Notes: generated from the letters alone by a model not told the origin. Numbered from the stretch's first letter, positions 1 to 14,014 are shown. The stretch: DNA of 64,000 nt from Petrolisthes cinctipes (GCA_033782935.1 JAWQEG010000084.1:682001-746000), one strand, 5' to 3'. Numbers and translations are program-made.

Positions 1-457
1 CAAAATATAGGCTAAAAACATGCAAAAAATCGACATTTTAGGTGCCAAAAAATCGATATCTCAAATTCAGTCCCAAAACACCCGAAAATTCGATATTTAG
101 GGGTCCCAGAATGTATCTGTACATGCCTACTCCGTGTTAGAGTATTTTCAAAATACATATCCAAAACATGCTGAAAATCGATATTTTTGGTGCCCAAAGT
201 CAATATGTGCATGTATCTTCTGTACCCGTTTATATCTCAAATTCAGGCTCAAAACACCCGAAAATTCAATATTATGGGGTCCCAGAAGCAATCTGTACAT
301 GCCTACCCAGTGCTAGAATATTTTCAAAATATAGGTTAAAAACATGCTAAAAATCGATCTTTTAGGTGCCAAAAAGTCGATATCTCAAATTCAGTCCCAA
401 AACACCCGAAAATTCGATATTTAGGGGTCCCAGAAGGTATCTGTACATGCCTACTCC

Positions 458-1950
458 CTGTTAGAGTATTTTCAAAATACAGGCCAAAAACATACTGAAA
501 ATCGATCTTTTAGGTGCCCAAAAGTCGATATGTGCATGCATCTTCTGTACCCGTTTATACCTCAAATTCTGGCCCTAAACACCCGAAAATTCGATATTTT
601 GGGGTCCCAGAAGCGATCTGTACATGCCTACTCCGTGTTAGAGTATTTTCAAAATTCAGGCCCAAAACATGCTGAAAATCGATATTTTTGGTGCCCAAAG
701 TCAAATTGTGCATGTATCTTCTGTACCCGTTTATATCTCAAATTCAGGCTCAAAACACCCGAAAATTCAATATTTTGGGGTCCCAGAAGCAATCTGTACA
801 GTGCTAGAATATTTTCAAAATATAGGTTAAAAACATGCTAAAAATCGATCTTTTAGGTGCCAAAAAGTCGATATCTCAAATTCAGTCCCAAAACACCCGA
901 AAATTCGATATTTTGGGGTCCCAGAAGCGATCTGTACATGCCTACTCCGTGTTAGAGTATTTTCAAAATACAGGCCAAAAACATACTGAAAATCGATCTT
1001 TTATGTGCATAAAAGTCGATATGTGCATGCATCTTCAGTACCCGTTTATATCTCAAATTCAGGCTCAAAACACTCGAAAATTCAATATTTTGGGGTCCCA
1101 GAAGCAATCTGTACATACTTACTCAGTGTTAGAGTATTTTCAAAATACAGGCCCAAAACATGCTGAAAATCGATATTTTAGATGCCCAAAGTCAATATGT
1201 GCATGTATCTTCTGTACCCGTTTATATCTCAAATTCAGGCTCAAAACACCCGAAAATTCAATATTTTGGGGTCCCAGAAACAATCTGTACATGCCTACAC
1301 AGTGCTAGAATATTTTCAAAAAATTGGCTAAAAACATGCTAAAAATCGACATTTTAGGTGCCAAAAAATCGATATCTCAAATTCAGTCCCAAAACACCCG
1401 AAAATTCGATATTTAGAGGTCCCAGAAGGTATCTGTACATGCCTACTCCGTGTTAGAGTATTTTCAAAATACAGGCCAAAAACATACTGAAAATCGATCT
1501 CTTAGGTGCCCAAAAGTCGATATGTGCATGCATCTTCTGTACCCGTTTATATCTCAAATTCTGGCCCTAAACACACGAAAATTCGATATTTTGGGGTCCC
1601 AGAAGCGATCTGTACATGCCTACTCCTTGTTAGAGTATTTTCAAAATTCAGGCCCAAAACATGCTGAAAATCGATATTTTTGGTGCCCAAAGTCAATATG
1701 TGCATGTATCTTCTGTACCCGTTTATATCTCAATTTCAGGCTCAAAACACCCGAAAATTCAATATTTTGGGGTCCCAGAAGCAATCTGTACATGCCTACT
1801 CAGTGCTAGAATATTTTCAAAATATAGGCTAAAAACATGCTAAAAATCGATCTTTTAAGTGCCAAAAAGTCGATATCTCAAATTCAGTCCCAAAACACCC
1901 GAAAATTCGATATTTAGGGGTCCCAGAAGCGATCTGTACATGCCTACTCC
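458..1950 (+). repeat. Local tandem block, copy 1 (period 1993 bp)
   Basis: Three trimer units that recur at 2451-3943. Shared private variants include GTACATACTTACTC (about 1110 and 3103) and AAAAAATTGGCTAAAA (about 1318 and 3311), both rare elsewhere. The copies are not identical: for example, copy 1 has CCCAGAAACAATCTG near 1274 where copy 2 has CCCAGAAGCAATCTG. The period is the sum of four units of 491, 501, 501 and 500 bp. Confidence 0.8.
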
Positions 1951-2450
1951 GTGTTAGAGTATTTTCAAAATACAGCCCAAAAACATACTGAAAATCGATC
2001 TTTTAGGTGCCCAAAAGTCGATATGTGCATGCATCTTCAGTACCCGTTTATATCTCAAATTCAGGCTCAAAACACCCGAAAATTCAATATTTTGGGGTCC
2101 AGAAGCAATCTGTACATGCCTACTCAGTGTTAGAGTATTTTAAAAATACAGGCCCAAAACATGCTGAAAATCGATATTTTAGATGCCCAAAGTCAATATG
2201 TGCATGTATCTTCTGTACCCGTTTATATCTCAAATTCAGGCTCAAAACACCCGAAAATTCAATATTTTGGGGTCCCAGAAGCAATCTGTACATGCCTACA
2301 CAGTGCTAGAATATTTTCAAAATATAGGCTAAAAACATGCTAAAAATCGACATTTTAGGTGCCAAAAAATCGATATCTCAAATTCAGTCCCAAAACACCC
2401 GAAAATTCGATATTTAGAGGTCCCAGAAGGTATCTGTACATGCCTACTCC

Positions 2451-3943
2451 GTGTTAGAGTATTTTCAAAATACAGGCCAAAAACATACTGAAAATCGATC
2501 TTTTAGGTGCCCAAAAGTCGATATGTGCATGCATCTTCTGTACCCGTTTATACCTCAAATTCTGGCCCTAAACACCCGAAAATTCGATATTTTGGGGTCC
2601 CAGAAGCGATCTGTACATGCCTACTCCGTGTTAGAGTATTTTCAAAATTCAGGCCCAAAACATGCTGAAAATCGATATTTTTGGTGCCCAAAGTCAATAT
2701 GTGCATGTATCTTCTGTACCCGTTTATATCTCAAATTCAGGCTCAAAACACCCGAAAATTCAATATTTTGGGGTCCCAGAAGCAATCTGTACAGTGCTAG
2801 AATATTTTCAAAATATAGGTTAAAAACATGCTAAAAATCGATCTTTTAGGTGCCAAAAAGTCGATATCTCAAATTCAGTCCCAAAACACCCGAAAATTCG
2901 ATATTTTGGGGTCCCAGAAGCGATCTGTACATGCCTACTCCGTGTTAGAGTATTTTCAAAATACAGGCCAAAAACATACTGATAATCGATCTTTTAGGTG
3001 CACAAAAGTCGATATGTGCATGCATCTTCAGTACCCGTTTATATCTCAAATTCAGGCTCAAAACACCCGAAAATTCAATATTTTGGGGTCCCAGAAGCAA
3101 TCTGTACATACTTACTCAGTGTTAGAGTATTTTCAAAATACAGGCCCAAAACATGCTGAAAATCGATATTTTAGATGCCCAAAGTCAATATGTGCATGTA
3201 TCTTCTGTACCCGTTTATATCTCAAATTCAGGCTCAAAACACCCGAAAATTCAATATTTTGGGGTCCCAGAAGCAATCTGTACATGCCTACACAGTGCTA
3301 GAATATTTTCAAAAAATTGGCTAAAAACATGCTAAAAATCGACATTTTAGGTGCCAAAAAATAGATATCTCAAATTCAGTCCCAAAACACCCGAAAATTC
3401 GATATTTAGAGGTCCCAGAAGGTATCTGTACATGCCTACTCCGTGTTAGAGTATTTTCAAAATACAGGCCAAAAACATACTGAAAATCGATCTCTTAGGT
3501 GCCCAAAAGTCGATATGTGCATGCATCTTCTGTACCCGTTTATATCTCAAATTCTGGCCCTAAACACCCGAAAATTCGATATTTTGGGGTCCCAGAAGCG
3601 ATCTGTACATGCCTACTCCGTGTTAGAGTATTTTCAAAATTCAGGAACAAAACATGCTGAAAATCGATATTTTTGGTGCCCAAAGTCAATATGTGCATGT
3701 ATCTTCTGTACCCGTTTATATCTCAAATTCAGGCTCAAAACACCCGAAAATTCAATATTTTGGGGTCCCAGAAGCAATCTGTACATGCCTACTCAGTGCT
3801 AGAATATTTTCAAATTATAGGCTAAAAACATGCTAAAAATCGATCTTTTAGGTGCCAAAAAGTCGATATCTCAAATTCAGTCCCAAAACACCCGAAAATT
3901 CGATATTTAGGGGTCCCAGAAGCGATCTGTACATGCCTACTCC
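2451..3943 (+). repeat. Local tandem block, copy 2 (period 1993 bp)
   Basis: Counterpart of 458-1950, with the same order of units and the same private variants. It carries its own substitutions, such as a T within the ATCGAT-rich stretch near 2983 (CTGATAATCG) and AAAATAGATATC near 3360. A related block at 9211-10596 shares the AAAAATTGGCTAAAA variant and the AAAATAGATATC change. Confidence 0.78.
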
Positions 3944-5260
3944 GTGTTAGAGTATTTTCAAAATACATGCTCAAAACATACTGAAAATCGATCTTTTATG
4001 TGCACAAAAGTCGATATGTGCATGCATCTTCAGTACCCGTTTATATCTCAAATTCAGGCTCAAAACACCCGAAAATTCAATATTTTGGGGTCCCAGAAGC
4101 AATCTGTACATGCCTACTCAGTGTTAGAGTATTTTCAAAATACAGGCCCAAAACATGCTGAAAATCGATATTTTAGATGCCCAAAGTCAATATGTGCATG
4201 TATCTTCTGTACCCGTTTATATCTCAAATTCAGGCTCAAAACACCCGAAAATTCAATATTTTGGGGTTCCAGAAGCAATCTGTACATGCCTACACAGTGC
4301 TAGAATATTTTCAAAATATAGGCTAAAAACTTGCTAAAAATCGACATTTTAGGTGCCAAAAAATCGATATCTCAAATTCAGTCCCAAAACACCCGAAAGT
4401 TCGATATTTAGAGGTCCCAGAAGGTATCTGTACATGCCTACTCCGTGTTAGAGTATTTTCAAAATACAGGCCAAAAACATACTGAAAATCGATCTTTTAG
4501 GTGCCCAAAATTCGATATGTGCATGCATCTTCTGTACCAGTTCATATCTTAAATTCCGGCCCTAAACACCCGAAAATTCGATATTTTGGGGTTCCAGAAG
4601 CGATCTGTACATGCCTACTCCGTGTTAGAGTATTTTCAAAATTCAGGCCCAAAACATGCAGAAAATCGATATTTTTGGTGCCCAAAGTCAATATGTGCAT
4701 GTATCTTCTGTACCCGTTTATATCTCAAATTCAGGCTCAAAACACCCGAAAATTCAATATTTTGGGGTCCCAGAAGCAATCTGTACATGCCTACTCAGTG
4801 CTAGAATATTTTCAAAATATAGGCTAAAAACATGCTAAAAATCGATCTTTTAGGTGCCAAAAAGTCGATATCTCAAATTCAGTCCCAAAACACCCGAAAA
4901 TTCGATATTTAGGGGTCCCAGAAGCGATCTGTACATGCCTACTCCGTGTTAGAGTATTTTCAAAATACATGCTTAAAACATACTGAAAATCGATCTTGTA
5001 GGTGCACAAAAGTCGATATGTGCATCCATCTTCAGTACCCGTTTATATCTCAAATTCAGGCTCAAAACACCCGAAAATTCAATATTTTGGGGTCCCAGAA
5101 GCAATCTGTACAGTGCTAGAATATTTTCAAAATATAGGCTAAAAACATGCTAAAAATCGATCTTTTAGGTGCCAAAAAGTCGATATCTCAAATTCAGTCC
5201 CAAAACACCCAAAAATTCGATATTTAGGGGTCCCAGAAGCGATCTGTACATGTATACTCC
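3944..5260 (+). repeat. Local tandem block, copy 1 (period 1317 bp)
   Basis: Order B'-C'-A-B-C-A followed by a B'/C' fusion and A (501+501+315). Private markers shared with 5261-6577 are CCGAAAGTTCG, CCCAAAATTCGATATG, TACCAGTTCATATCT, CATGCAGAAAATCG, ATGCTTAAAACATAC, GATCTTGTAGG and GTGCATCCATC. The block was duplicated in tandem. Confidence 0.85.
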
Positions 5261-6577
5261 GTGTTAGAGTATTTTCAAAATACATGCTCAAAACATACTG
5301 AAAATCGATCTTTTAGGTGCACAAAAGTCGATATGTGCATGCATCTTCAGTACCCGTTTATATCTCAAATTCAGGCTCAAAACACCAGAAAATTCAATAT
5401 TTTGGGGTCCCAGAAGCAATCTGTACATGCCTACTCAGTGTTAGAGTATTTTCAAAATACAGGCCCAAAACATGCTGAAAATCGATATTTTAGATGCCCA
5501 AAGTCAATATGTGCATGTATCTTCTGTACCCGTTTATATCTCAAATTCAGGCTCAAAACACCCGAAAATTCAATATTTTGGGGTCCCAGAAGCAATCTGT
5601 ACATGCCTACACAGTGCTAGAATATTTTCAAAATATAGGCTAAAAACATGCTAAAAATCGACATTTTAGGTGCCAAAAAATCGATATCTCAAATTCAGTC
5701 CCAAAACACCCGAAAGTTCGATATTTAGAGGTCCCAGAAGGTATCTGTACATGCCTACTCCGTGTTAGAGTATTTTCAAAATACAGGCCAAAAACATACT
5801 GAAAATCGATCTTTTAGGTGCCCAAAATTCGATATGTGCATGCATCTTCTGTACCAGTTCATATCTCAAATTCTGGCCCTAAACACCCGAAAATTCGATA
5901 TTTTGGGGTTCCAGAAGCGATCTGTACATGCCTACTCCGTGTTAGAGTATTTTCAAAATTCAGGCCCAAAACATGCAGAAAATCGATATTTTTGGTGCCC
6001 AAAGTCAATATGTGCATGTATCTTCTGTACCCGTTTATATCTCAAATTCAGGCTCAAAACACCCGAAAATTCAATATTTTGGGGTCCCAGAAGCAATCTG
6101 TACATGCCTACTCAGTGCTAGAATATTTTCAAAATATAGGCTAAAAACATGCTAAAAATCGATCTTTTAGGTGCCAAAAAGTCGATATCTCAAATTCAGT
6201 CCCAAAACACCCGAAAATTCGATATTTAGGGGTCCCAGAAGCGATCTGTACATGCCTACTCCGTGTTAGAGTATTTTCAAAATACATGCTTAAAACATAC
6301 TGAAAATCGATCTTGTAGGTGCACAAAAGTCGATATGTGCATCCATCTTCAGTACCCGTTTATATCTCAAATTCAGGCTCAAAACACCCGAAAATTCAAT
6401 ATTTTGGGGTCCCAGAAGCAATCTGTACAGTGCTAGAATATTTTCAAAATATAGGCTAAAAACATGCTAAAAATCGACATTTTAGGTGCCAAAAAATCGA
6501 TATCTCAAATTCAGTCCCAAAACACACGAAAATTCGATATTTAGAGGTCCCAGAAGGTATCTGTACATGCCTACTCC
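5261..6577 (+). repeat. Local tandem block, copy 2 (period 1317 bp)
   Basis: Second copy of 3944-5260, with the same fused 315-bp unit at its end (6263-6577). A few substitutions separate the copies: for example, copy 1 reads ATCTTAAATTCCGG near 4546 and copy 2 ATCTCAAATTCTGG near 5863. Confidence 0.85.
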
Positions 6578-8070
6578 GTGTTAGAGTATTTTCAAAATAC
6601 AGGCCAAAAACATACTGAAAATCGATCATTTAGGTGCCCAAAAGTCGATATGTGCATGCATCTTCTGTACCCGTTTATACCTCAAATTCTGGCCCTAAAC
6701 ACCCGAAAATTCGATATTTTGGGGTCCCAGAAGCGATCTGTACATGCCTACTCCGTGTTAGAGTATTTTCAAAATTCAGGCCCAAAACATGCTGAAAATC
6801 TATATTTTTGGTGCCCAAAGTCAATATGTGCATGTATCTTCTGTACCCGTTTATATCTCAAATTCAGGCTCAAAACACCCGAAAATTCAATATTTTGGGG
6901 TCCCAGAAGCAATCTGTACAGTGCTAGAATATTTTCAAAATATAGGTTAAAAACATGCTAAAAATCGATCTTTTAGGTGCCAAAAAGTCGATATCTCAAA
7001 TTCAGTCCCAAAACACCCTAAAATTCGATATTTAGGGGTCCCAGAAGCGATCTGTACATGCCTACTCCGTGTTAGAGTATTTTCAAAATACAGGCCAAAA
7101 ACATACTGAAAATCGATCTTTTAGGTGCACAAAAGTCGATATGTGCATGCATCTTCAGTACCCGTTTATATCTCAAATTCAGGCTCAAAACACCCGAAAA
7201 TTCAATATTTTGGGGTCCCAGAAGCAATCTGTACATACTTACTCAGTGTTAGAGTATTTTCAAAATTCAGGCCCAAAACATGCTGAAAATCGATATTTTT
7301 GGTGCCCAAAGTCAATATGTGCATGTATCTTCTGTACCCGTTTATATCTCAAATTCAGGCTCAAAACACCCGAAAATTCAATATTTTGGGGTCCCAGAAG
7401 CAATCTGTACATGCCTACTCAGTGCTAGAATATTTTCAAATTATAGGCTAAAAACATGCTAAAAATCGATCTTTTAGGTGCCAAAAAGTCGATATCTCAA
7501 ATTCAGTCCCAAAACACCCGAAAATTCGATATTTTGGGGTCCCAGAAGCGATCTGTACATGCCTACTCCGTGTTAGAGTATTTTCAAAATACATGCTCAA
7601 AACATACTGAAAATCGATCTTTTATGTGCACAAAAGTCGATATGTGCATGCATCTTCAGTACCCGTTTATATCTCAAATTCAGGCTCAAAACACCCGAAA
7701 ATTCAATATTTTGGGGTCCCAGAAGCAATCTGTACATGCCTACTCAGTGTTAGAGTATTTTCAAAATACAGGCCCAAAACATGCTGAAAATCGATATTTT
7801 AGATGCACAAAGTCAATATGTGCATGTATCTTCTGTACCCGTTTATATCTCAAATTCAGGCTCAAAACACCCGAAAATTCAATATTTTGGGGTCCCAGAA
7901 GCAATCTGTACATGCCTACACAGTGCTAAAATATTTTCAAAATATAGGCTAAAAACATGCTAAAAATCGATCTTTTAAGTGCCAAAAAGTCGATATCTCA
8001 AATTCAGTCCCAAAACACCCGAAAATTCGATATTTAGGGGTCCCAGAAGCGATCTGTACATGCCTACTCC

Positions 8071-8394
8071 GTGTTAGAGTATTTTCAAAATTCAGGCCCA
8101 AAACATGCTGAAAATCTATATTTTTGGTGCCCAAAGTCAATATGTGCATGTATCTTCTGTACCCGTTTATATCTCAAATTCAGCCTCAAAACACCCGAAA
8201 ATTCAATATTTTGGGGTCCCAGAAGCAATCTGTACATGCCTACCCAGTGCTAGAATATTTTAAAAATATAGGCTAAAAACATGCTAAAAATCGATCTATT
8301 AGGTGCCAAAAAGTCGATATCTCAAATTCAGTCCCAAAACACCCGAAAATTCGATATGTAGGGGTCCCAGAAGCGATCTGTACATGCCTACTCC
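8071..8394 (+). repeat. B-less dimer unit C-A (324 bp), representative
   Basis: A is followed directly by C, so the unit is 176 + 148 bp. The same organisation appears at 134-457, 33166-33489, 33991-34314, 38134-38447, 39941-40264, 44910-45223, 45725-46048, 50803-51116, 51608-51931, 53926-54249 and 59053-59382. Lengths are about 314, 324 or 330 depending on small indels. Some copies are chimeric at the 5' end (ATGCTCAAAACATACTG joined to a C' body, as at 33166 and 33991). Confidence 0.82.
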
Positions 8395-8885
8395 GTGTTA
8401 GAGTATTTTCAAAATACATGCTCAAAACATACTGAAAATCGATCTTTTAGGTGCACAAAAGTCGATATGTGCATGCATCTTCTGTACCCGTTTATATCTC
8501 AAATTCTGGCCTTAAACACCCGAAAATTCGATATTTTGGGGTCCCAGAAGCGATCTGTACATGCCTACTCCGTGTTAGAGTATTTTCAAAATTCAGGCCC
8601 AAAACATGCTGAAAATCGATATTTTTGGTGCCCAAAGTCAATATGTGCATGTATCTTCTGTACCCGTTTATATCTCAAATTCAGGCTCAAAACACCCGAA
8701 AATTCAATATTTTGGGGTCCCAGAAGCAATCTGTACAGTGCTAGAATATTTTCAAAATATAGGCTAAAAACATGCTAAAAATCGATCTTTTAGGTGCCAA
8801 AAAGTTGATATCTCAAATTCAGTCCCAAAACACCCGAAAATTCGATATTTAGGGGTCCCAGAAGCGATCTGTACATGCCTACTCC

Positions 8886-9210
8886 GTGTTAGAGTATTTT
8901 CAAAATACATGCTCAAAACATACTGAAAATCGATCTTTTAGGTGCACAAAAGTCGATATGTGCATGCATCTTCAGTACCCGTTTATCTCTCAAATTCAGG
9001 CTCAAAACACCCGAAAATTCAATATTTTGGGGTCCCAGAAGCAATGTGTACATGCCTACACAGTGCTAGAATATTTTCAAAATATAGGCTAAAAACATGC
9101 TAAAAATCGACATTTTAGGTGCCAAAAAATCGATATCTCAAATTCAGTCCCAAAACACCCGAAAATTCGATATTTAGAGGTCCCAGAAGGTATCTGTACA
9201 TGCCTACTCC
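8886..9210 (+). repeat. B'/C' fusion plus A (325 bp), representative
   Basis: Starts as B' and ends with the C' tail CACAGTGCTAGAATATT, then A. Relatives are 12197-12521 and 31008-31332 (325 bp), and 4946-5260, 6263-6577 and 55251-55565 (315 bp, with the 10-bp deletion). One half-monomer of each parent has been lost, which is what unequal exchange between paralogous halves would produce. Confidence 0.78.
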
Positions 9211-10379
9211 GTGTTAGAGTATTTTCAAAATACAGGCTAAAAACATACTGAAAATCGATCTTTTAGGTGCCCAAAAGTCGATATGTGCATGCATCTTCTG
9301 TACCCGTTTATACCTCAAATTCTGGCCCTAAACACCCGAAAATTTGATATTTTGGGGTCCCAGAAGCGATCTGTACATGCCTACTCCGTGTTAGAGTATT
9401 TTCAAAATTCAGGCCCAAAACATGCTGAAAATCGATATTTTTGGTGCCCAAAGTCAATATGTGCATGTATCTTCTGTACCCGTTTATATCTCAAATTCAG
9501 GCTCAAAACACCCGAAAATTCAATATTTTGGGGTCCCAGAAGCAATCTGTACAGTGCTAGAATATTTTCAAAATATAGGTTAAAAACATGCTAAAAATCG
9601 ATCTTTTAGGTGCCAAAAAGTCGATATCTCAAATTCAGTCCCAAAACACCCTAAAATTCGATATTTAGGGGTCCCAGAAGCGATCTGTACATGCCTACTC
9701 CGTGTTAGAGTATTTTCAAAATACAGGCCAAAAACATACTGAAAATCGATCTTTTAGGTGCACAAAAGTCGATATGTGCATGCATCTTCAGTACCCGTTT
9801 ATATCTCAAATTCAGGCTCAAAACACCCGAAAATTCAATATTTTGGGGTCCCAGAAGCAATCTGTACATACTTACTCAGTGTTAGAGTATTTTCAAAATA
9901 CAGGCCCAAAACATGCTGAAAATCGATATTTTAGATGCCCAAAGTCAATATGTGCATGTATCTTCTGTACCCGTTTATATCTCAAATTCAGGCTCAAAAC
10001 ACCCGAAAATTCAATATTTTGGGGTCCCAGAAACAATCTGTACATGCCTACACAGTGCTAGAATATTTTCAAAAAATTGGCTAAAAACATGCTAAAAATC
10101 GACATTTTAGGTGCCAAAAAATAGATATCTCAAATTCAGTCCCAAAACACCCGAAAATTCGATATTTAGAGCTCCCAGAAGGTATCTGTACATGCCTACT
10201 CCGTGTTAGAGTATTTTCAAAATACAGGCCAAAAACATACTGAAAATCGATCTCTTAGGTGCCCAAAAGTCGATATGTGCATGCATCTTCTGTACCCGTT
10301 TGTATCTCAAATTCTGGCCCTAAACACCCGAAAATTCGATATTTTGGGGTCCCAGAAGCGATCTGTACATGCCTACTCC

Positions 10380-12851
10380 GTGTTAGAGTATTTTCAAAAT
10401 TCAGGCCCAAAACATGCTGAAAATCGATATTTTTGGTGCCCAAAGTCAATATGTGCATGTATCTTCTGTACCCGTTTATATCTCAAATTCAGGCTCAAAA
10501 CACCCGAAAATTCAATATTTTGGGGTCCCAGAAGCAATCTGTACATGCCTACTCAGTGCTAGAATATTTTCAAATTATAGGCTAAAAACATGCTAAAAAT
10601 CGATCTTTTAGGTGCCAAAAAGTCGATATCTCAAATTCAGTCCCAAAACACTCGAAAATTCGATATTTTGGGGTCCCAGAAGCGATCTGTACATGCCTAC
10701 TCCGTGTTAGAGTATTTTCAAAATACATGCTCAAAACATACTGAAAATCGATCTTTTATGTGCACAAAAGTCGATATGTGCATGCATCTTCAGTACCCGT
10801 TTATATCTCAAATTCAGGCTCAAAACACCCGAAAATTCAATATTTTGGGGTCCCAGAAGCAATCTGTACATGCCTACTCAGTGTTAGAGTATTTTCAAAA
10901 TACAGGCCCAAAACATGCTGAAAATCGATATTTTAGATGCACAAAGTCAATATGTGCATGTATCTTCTGTACCCGTTTATATCTCAAATTCAGGCTCAAA
11001 ACACCCGAAAATTCAATATTTTGGGGTCCCAGAAGCAATCTGTACATGCCTACACAGTGCTAGAATATTTTCAAAATATAGGCTAAAAACATGCTAAAAA
11101 TCGATCTTTTAAGTGCCAAAAAGTCGATATCTCAAATTCAGTCCCAAAACACCCGAAAATTCGATATTTAGGGGTCCCAGAAGCGATCTGTACATGCCTA
11201 CTCCGTGTTAGAGTATTTTCAAAATACAGGCCAAAAACATACTGAAAATCGATCTTTTAGGTGCCCAAAAGTCGATATGTGCATGCATCTTCTGTACCCG
11301 TTTATATCTCAAATTCTGGCCCTAAACACCCGAAAATTCGATATTTTGGGGTCCCAGAAGCGATCTGTACATGCCTACTCCGTGTTAGAGTATTTTCAAA
11401 ATTCAGGCCCAAAACATGCTGAAAATCTATATTTTTGGTGCCCAAAGTCAATATGTGCATGTATCTTCTGTACCCGTTTATATCTCAAATTCAGCCTCAA
11501 AACACCCGAAAATTCAATATTTTGGGGTCCCAGAAGCAATCTGTACATGCCTACCCAGTGCTAGAATATTTTAAAAATATAGGCTAAAAACATGCTAAAA
11601 ATCGATCTATTAGGTGCCAAAAAGTCGATATCTCAAATTCAGTCCCAAAACACCCGAAAATTCGATATGTAGGGGTCCCAGAAGCGATCTGTACATGCCT
11701 ACTCCGTGTTAGAGTATTTTCAAAATACATGCTCAAAACATACTGAAAATCGATCTTTTAGGTGCACAAAAGTCGATATGTGCATGCATCTTCTGTACCC
11801 GTTTATATCTCAAATTCTGGCTTTAAACACCCGAAAATTCGATATTTTGGGGTCCCAGAAGCGATCTGTACATGCCTACTCCGTGTTAGAGTATTTTCAA
11901 AATTCAGGCCCAAAACATGCTGAAAATCGATATTTTTGGTGCCCAAAGTCAATATGTGCATGTATCTTCTGTACCCGTTTATATCTCAAATTCAGGCTCA
12001 AAACACCCGAAAATTCAATATTTTGGGGTCCCAGAAGCAATCTGTACAGTGCTAGAATATTTTCAAAATATAGGCTAAAAACATGCTAAAAATCGATCTT
12101 TTAGGTGCCAAAAAGTTGATATCTCAAATTCAGTCCCAAAACACCCGAAAATTCGATATTTAGGGGTCCCAGAAGCGATCTGTACATGCCTACTCCGTGT
12201 TAGAGTATTTTCAAAATACATGCTCAAAACATACTGAAAATCGATCTTTTAGGTGCACAAAAGTCGATATGTGCATGCATCTTCAGTACCCGTTTATCTC
12301 TCAAATTCAGGCTCAAAACACCCGAAAATTCAATATTTTGGGGTCCCAGAAGCAATGTGTACATGCCTACACAGTGCTAGAATATTTTCAAAATATAGGC
12401 TAAAAACATGCTAAAAATCGACATTTTAGGTGCCAAAAAATCGATATCTCAAATTCAGTCCCAAAACACCCGAAAATTCGATATTTAGAGGTCCCAGAAG
12501 GTATCTGTACATGCCTACTCCGTGTTAGAGTATTTTCAAAATACAGGCTAAAAACATACTGAAAATCGATCTTTTAGGTGCCCAAAAGTCGATATGTGCA
12601 TGCATCTTCTGTACCCGTTTATACCTCAAATTCTGGCCCTAAACACCCGAAAATTCGATATTTTGGGGTCCCAGAAGCGATCTGTACATGCCTACTCCGT
12701 GTTAGAGTATTTTCAAAATTCAGGCCCAAAACATGCTGAAAATCGATATTTTTGGTGCCCAAAGTCAATATGTGCATGTATCTTCTGTACCCGTTTATAT
12801 CTCAAATTCAGGCTCAAAACACCCGAAAATTCAATATTTTGGGGTCCCAGA
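10380..12851 (+). repeat. Segmental block, copy 2 (full length)
   Basis: Counterpart of 7246-9540, keeping the B monomer at 11205-11381. Near the right end the copies diverge: copy 1 has the 166-bp form of C at 9388, while this copy has the full 176-bp C at 12699. Confidence 0.85.
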
Positions 12852-14014
12852 AGCAATCTGTACATGCCTACTCAGTGCTAGAATATTTTCAAAATATAGG
12901 CTAAAAACATGCTAAAAATCGATCTTTTAGGTGCCAAAAAATCGATATCTCAAATTCAGTCCCAAAACACCCGAAAATTCGATATTTAGAGGTCCCAGAA
13001 GGTATCTGTACATGCCTACTCCGTGTTAGAGTATTTTCAAAATACAGGCCAAAAACATACTGAAAATCGATCTCTTAGGTGCCCAAAAGTCGATATGTGC
13101 ATTCATCTTCTGTACCCGTTTATATCTCAAATTCTGGCCCTAAGCACCCGAAAATTCGATATTTTGTGGTCCCAGAAGCGATCTGTACATGCCTACTCCG
13201 TGTTAGAGTATTTTCAAAATTCAGGCCCAAAACATGCTGAAAATCGATATTTTTGGTGCCCAAAGTCAATATGTGCATGTATCTTCTGTACCTGTTTATA
13301 TCTCAAATTCAGGCTCAAAACACCCGAAAATTCAATATTTTGGGGTCCCAGAAGCAATCTGTACAGTGCTAGAATATTTTCAAAATATAGGCTAAAAACA
13401 TGCTAAAAATCGATCTTTTAGGTGCCAAAAAGTCGATATCTCAAATTCAGTCCCAAAACACCCGAAAATTCGATATTTAGGGGTCCCAGAAGCGATCTGT
13501 ACATGCCTACTCCGTGTTAGAGTATTTTCAAAATACATGCTCAAAACATACTGAAAATCGATCTTTTAGGTGCACAAAAGTCAATATGTGCATGCATCTT
13601 CAGTACCCGTTTATATCTCAAATTCAGGCTCAAAACACCCGAAAATTCAATATTTTGGGGTCCCAGAAGCAATCTGTACATGCCTACTCAGTGTTAGAGT
13701 ATTTTCAAAATACAGGCCCAAAACATGCTGAAAATCGATATTTTAGATGCCCAAAGTCAATATGTGCATGTATCTTCTGTACCCGTTTATATCTCAAATT
13801 CAGGCTCAAAACACCCGAAAATTCAATATTTTGGGGTCCCAGAAGCAATGTGTACCTGCCTACACAGTGCTAGAATATTTTCAAAATATAGGCTAAAAAC
13901 ATGCTAAAAATCGACATTTTAGGTGCCAAAAAATCGATATCTCAAATTCAGTCCCAAAACACCCTAAAATTCGATATTTAGAGGTCCCAGAAGGTATCTG
14001 TACATGCCTACTCC

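Larger units (their letters stand above)
7246..9540 (+). repeat. Segmental block, copy 1 (lacks one B monomer)
   Basis: Matches 10380-12851. The offset is 3134 bp up to about 8070 and 3311 bp from 8071 on. The change of 177 bp is exactly one B monomer, absent here (A runs straight into C at 8071) and present at 11205-11381 in the other copy. Shared markers include CAAATTATAGG, AAAATCTATATTTTTGG, CAGCCTCAAAAC, GATCTATTAGG, CGATATGTAGGGG, AAAAAGTTGATATC, TTTATCTCTCAAA and GCAATGTGTAC. Confidence 0.85.
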
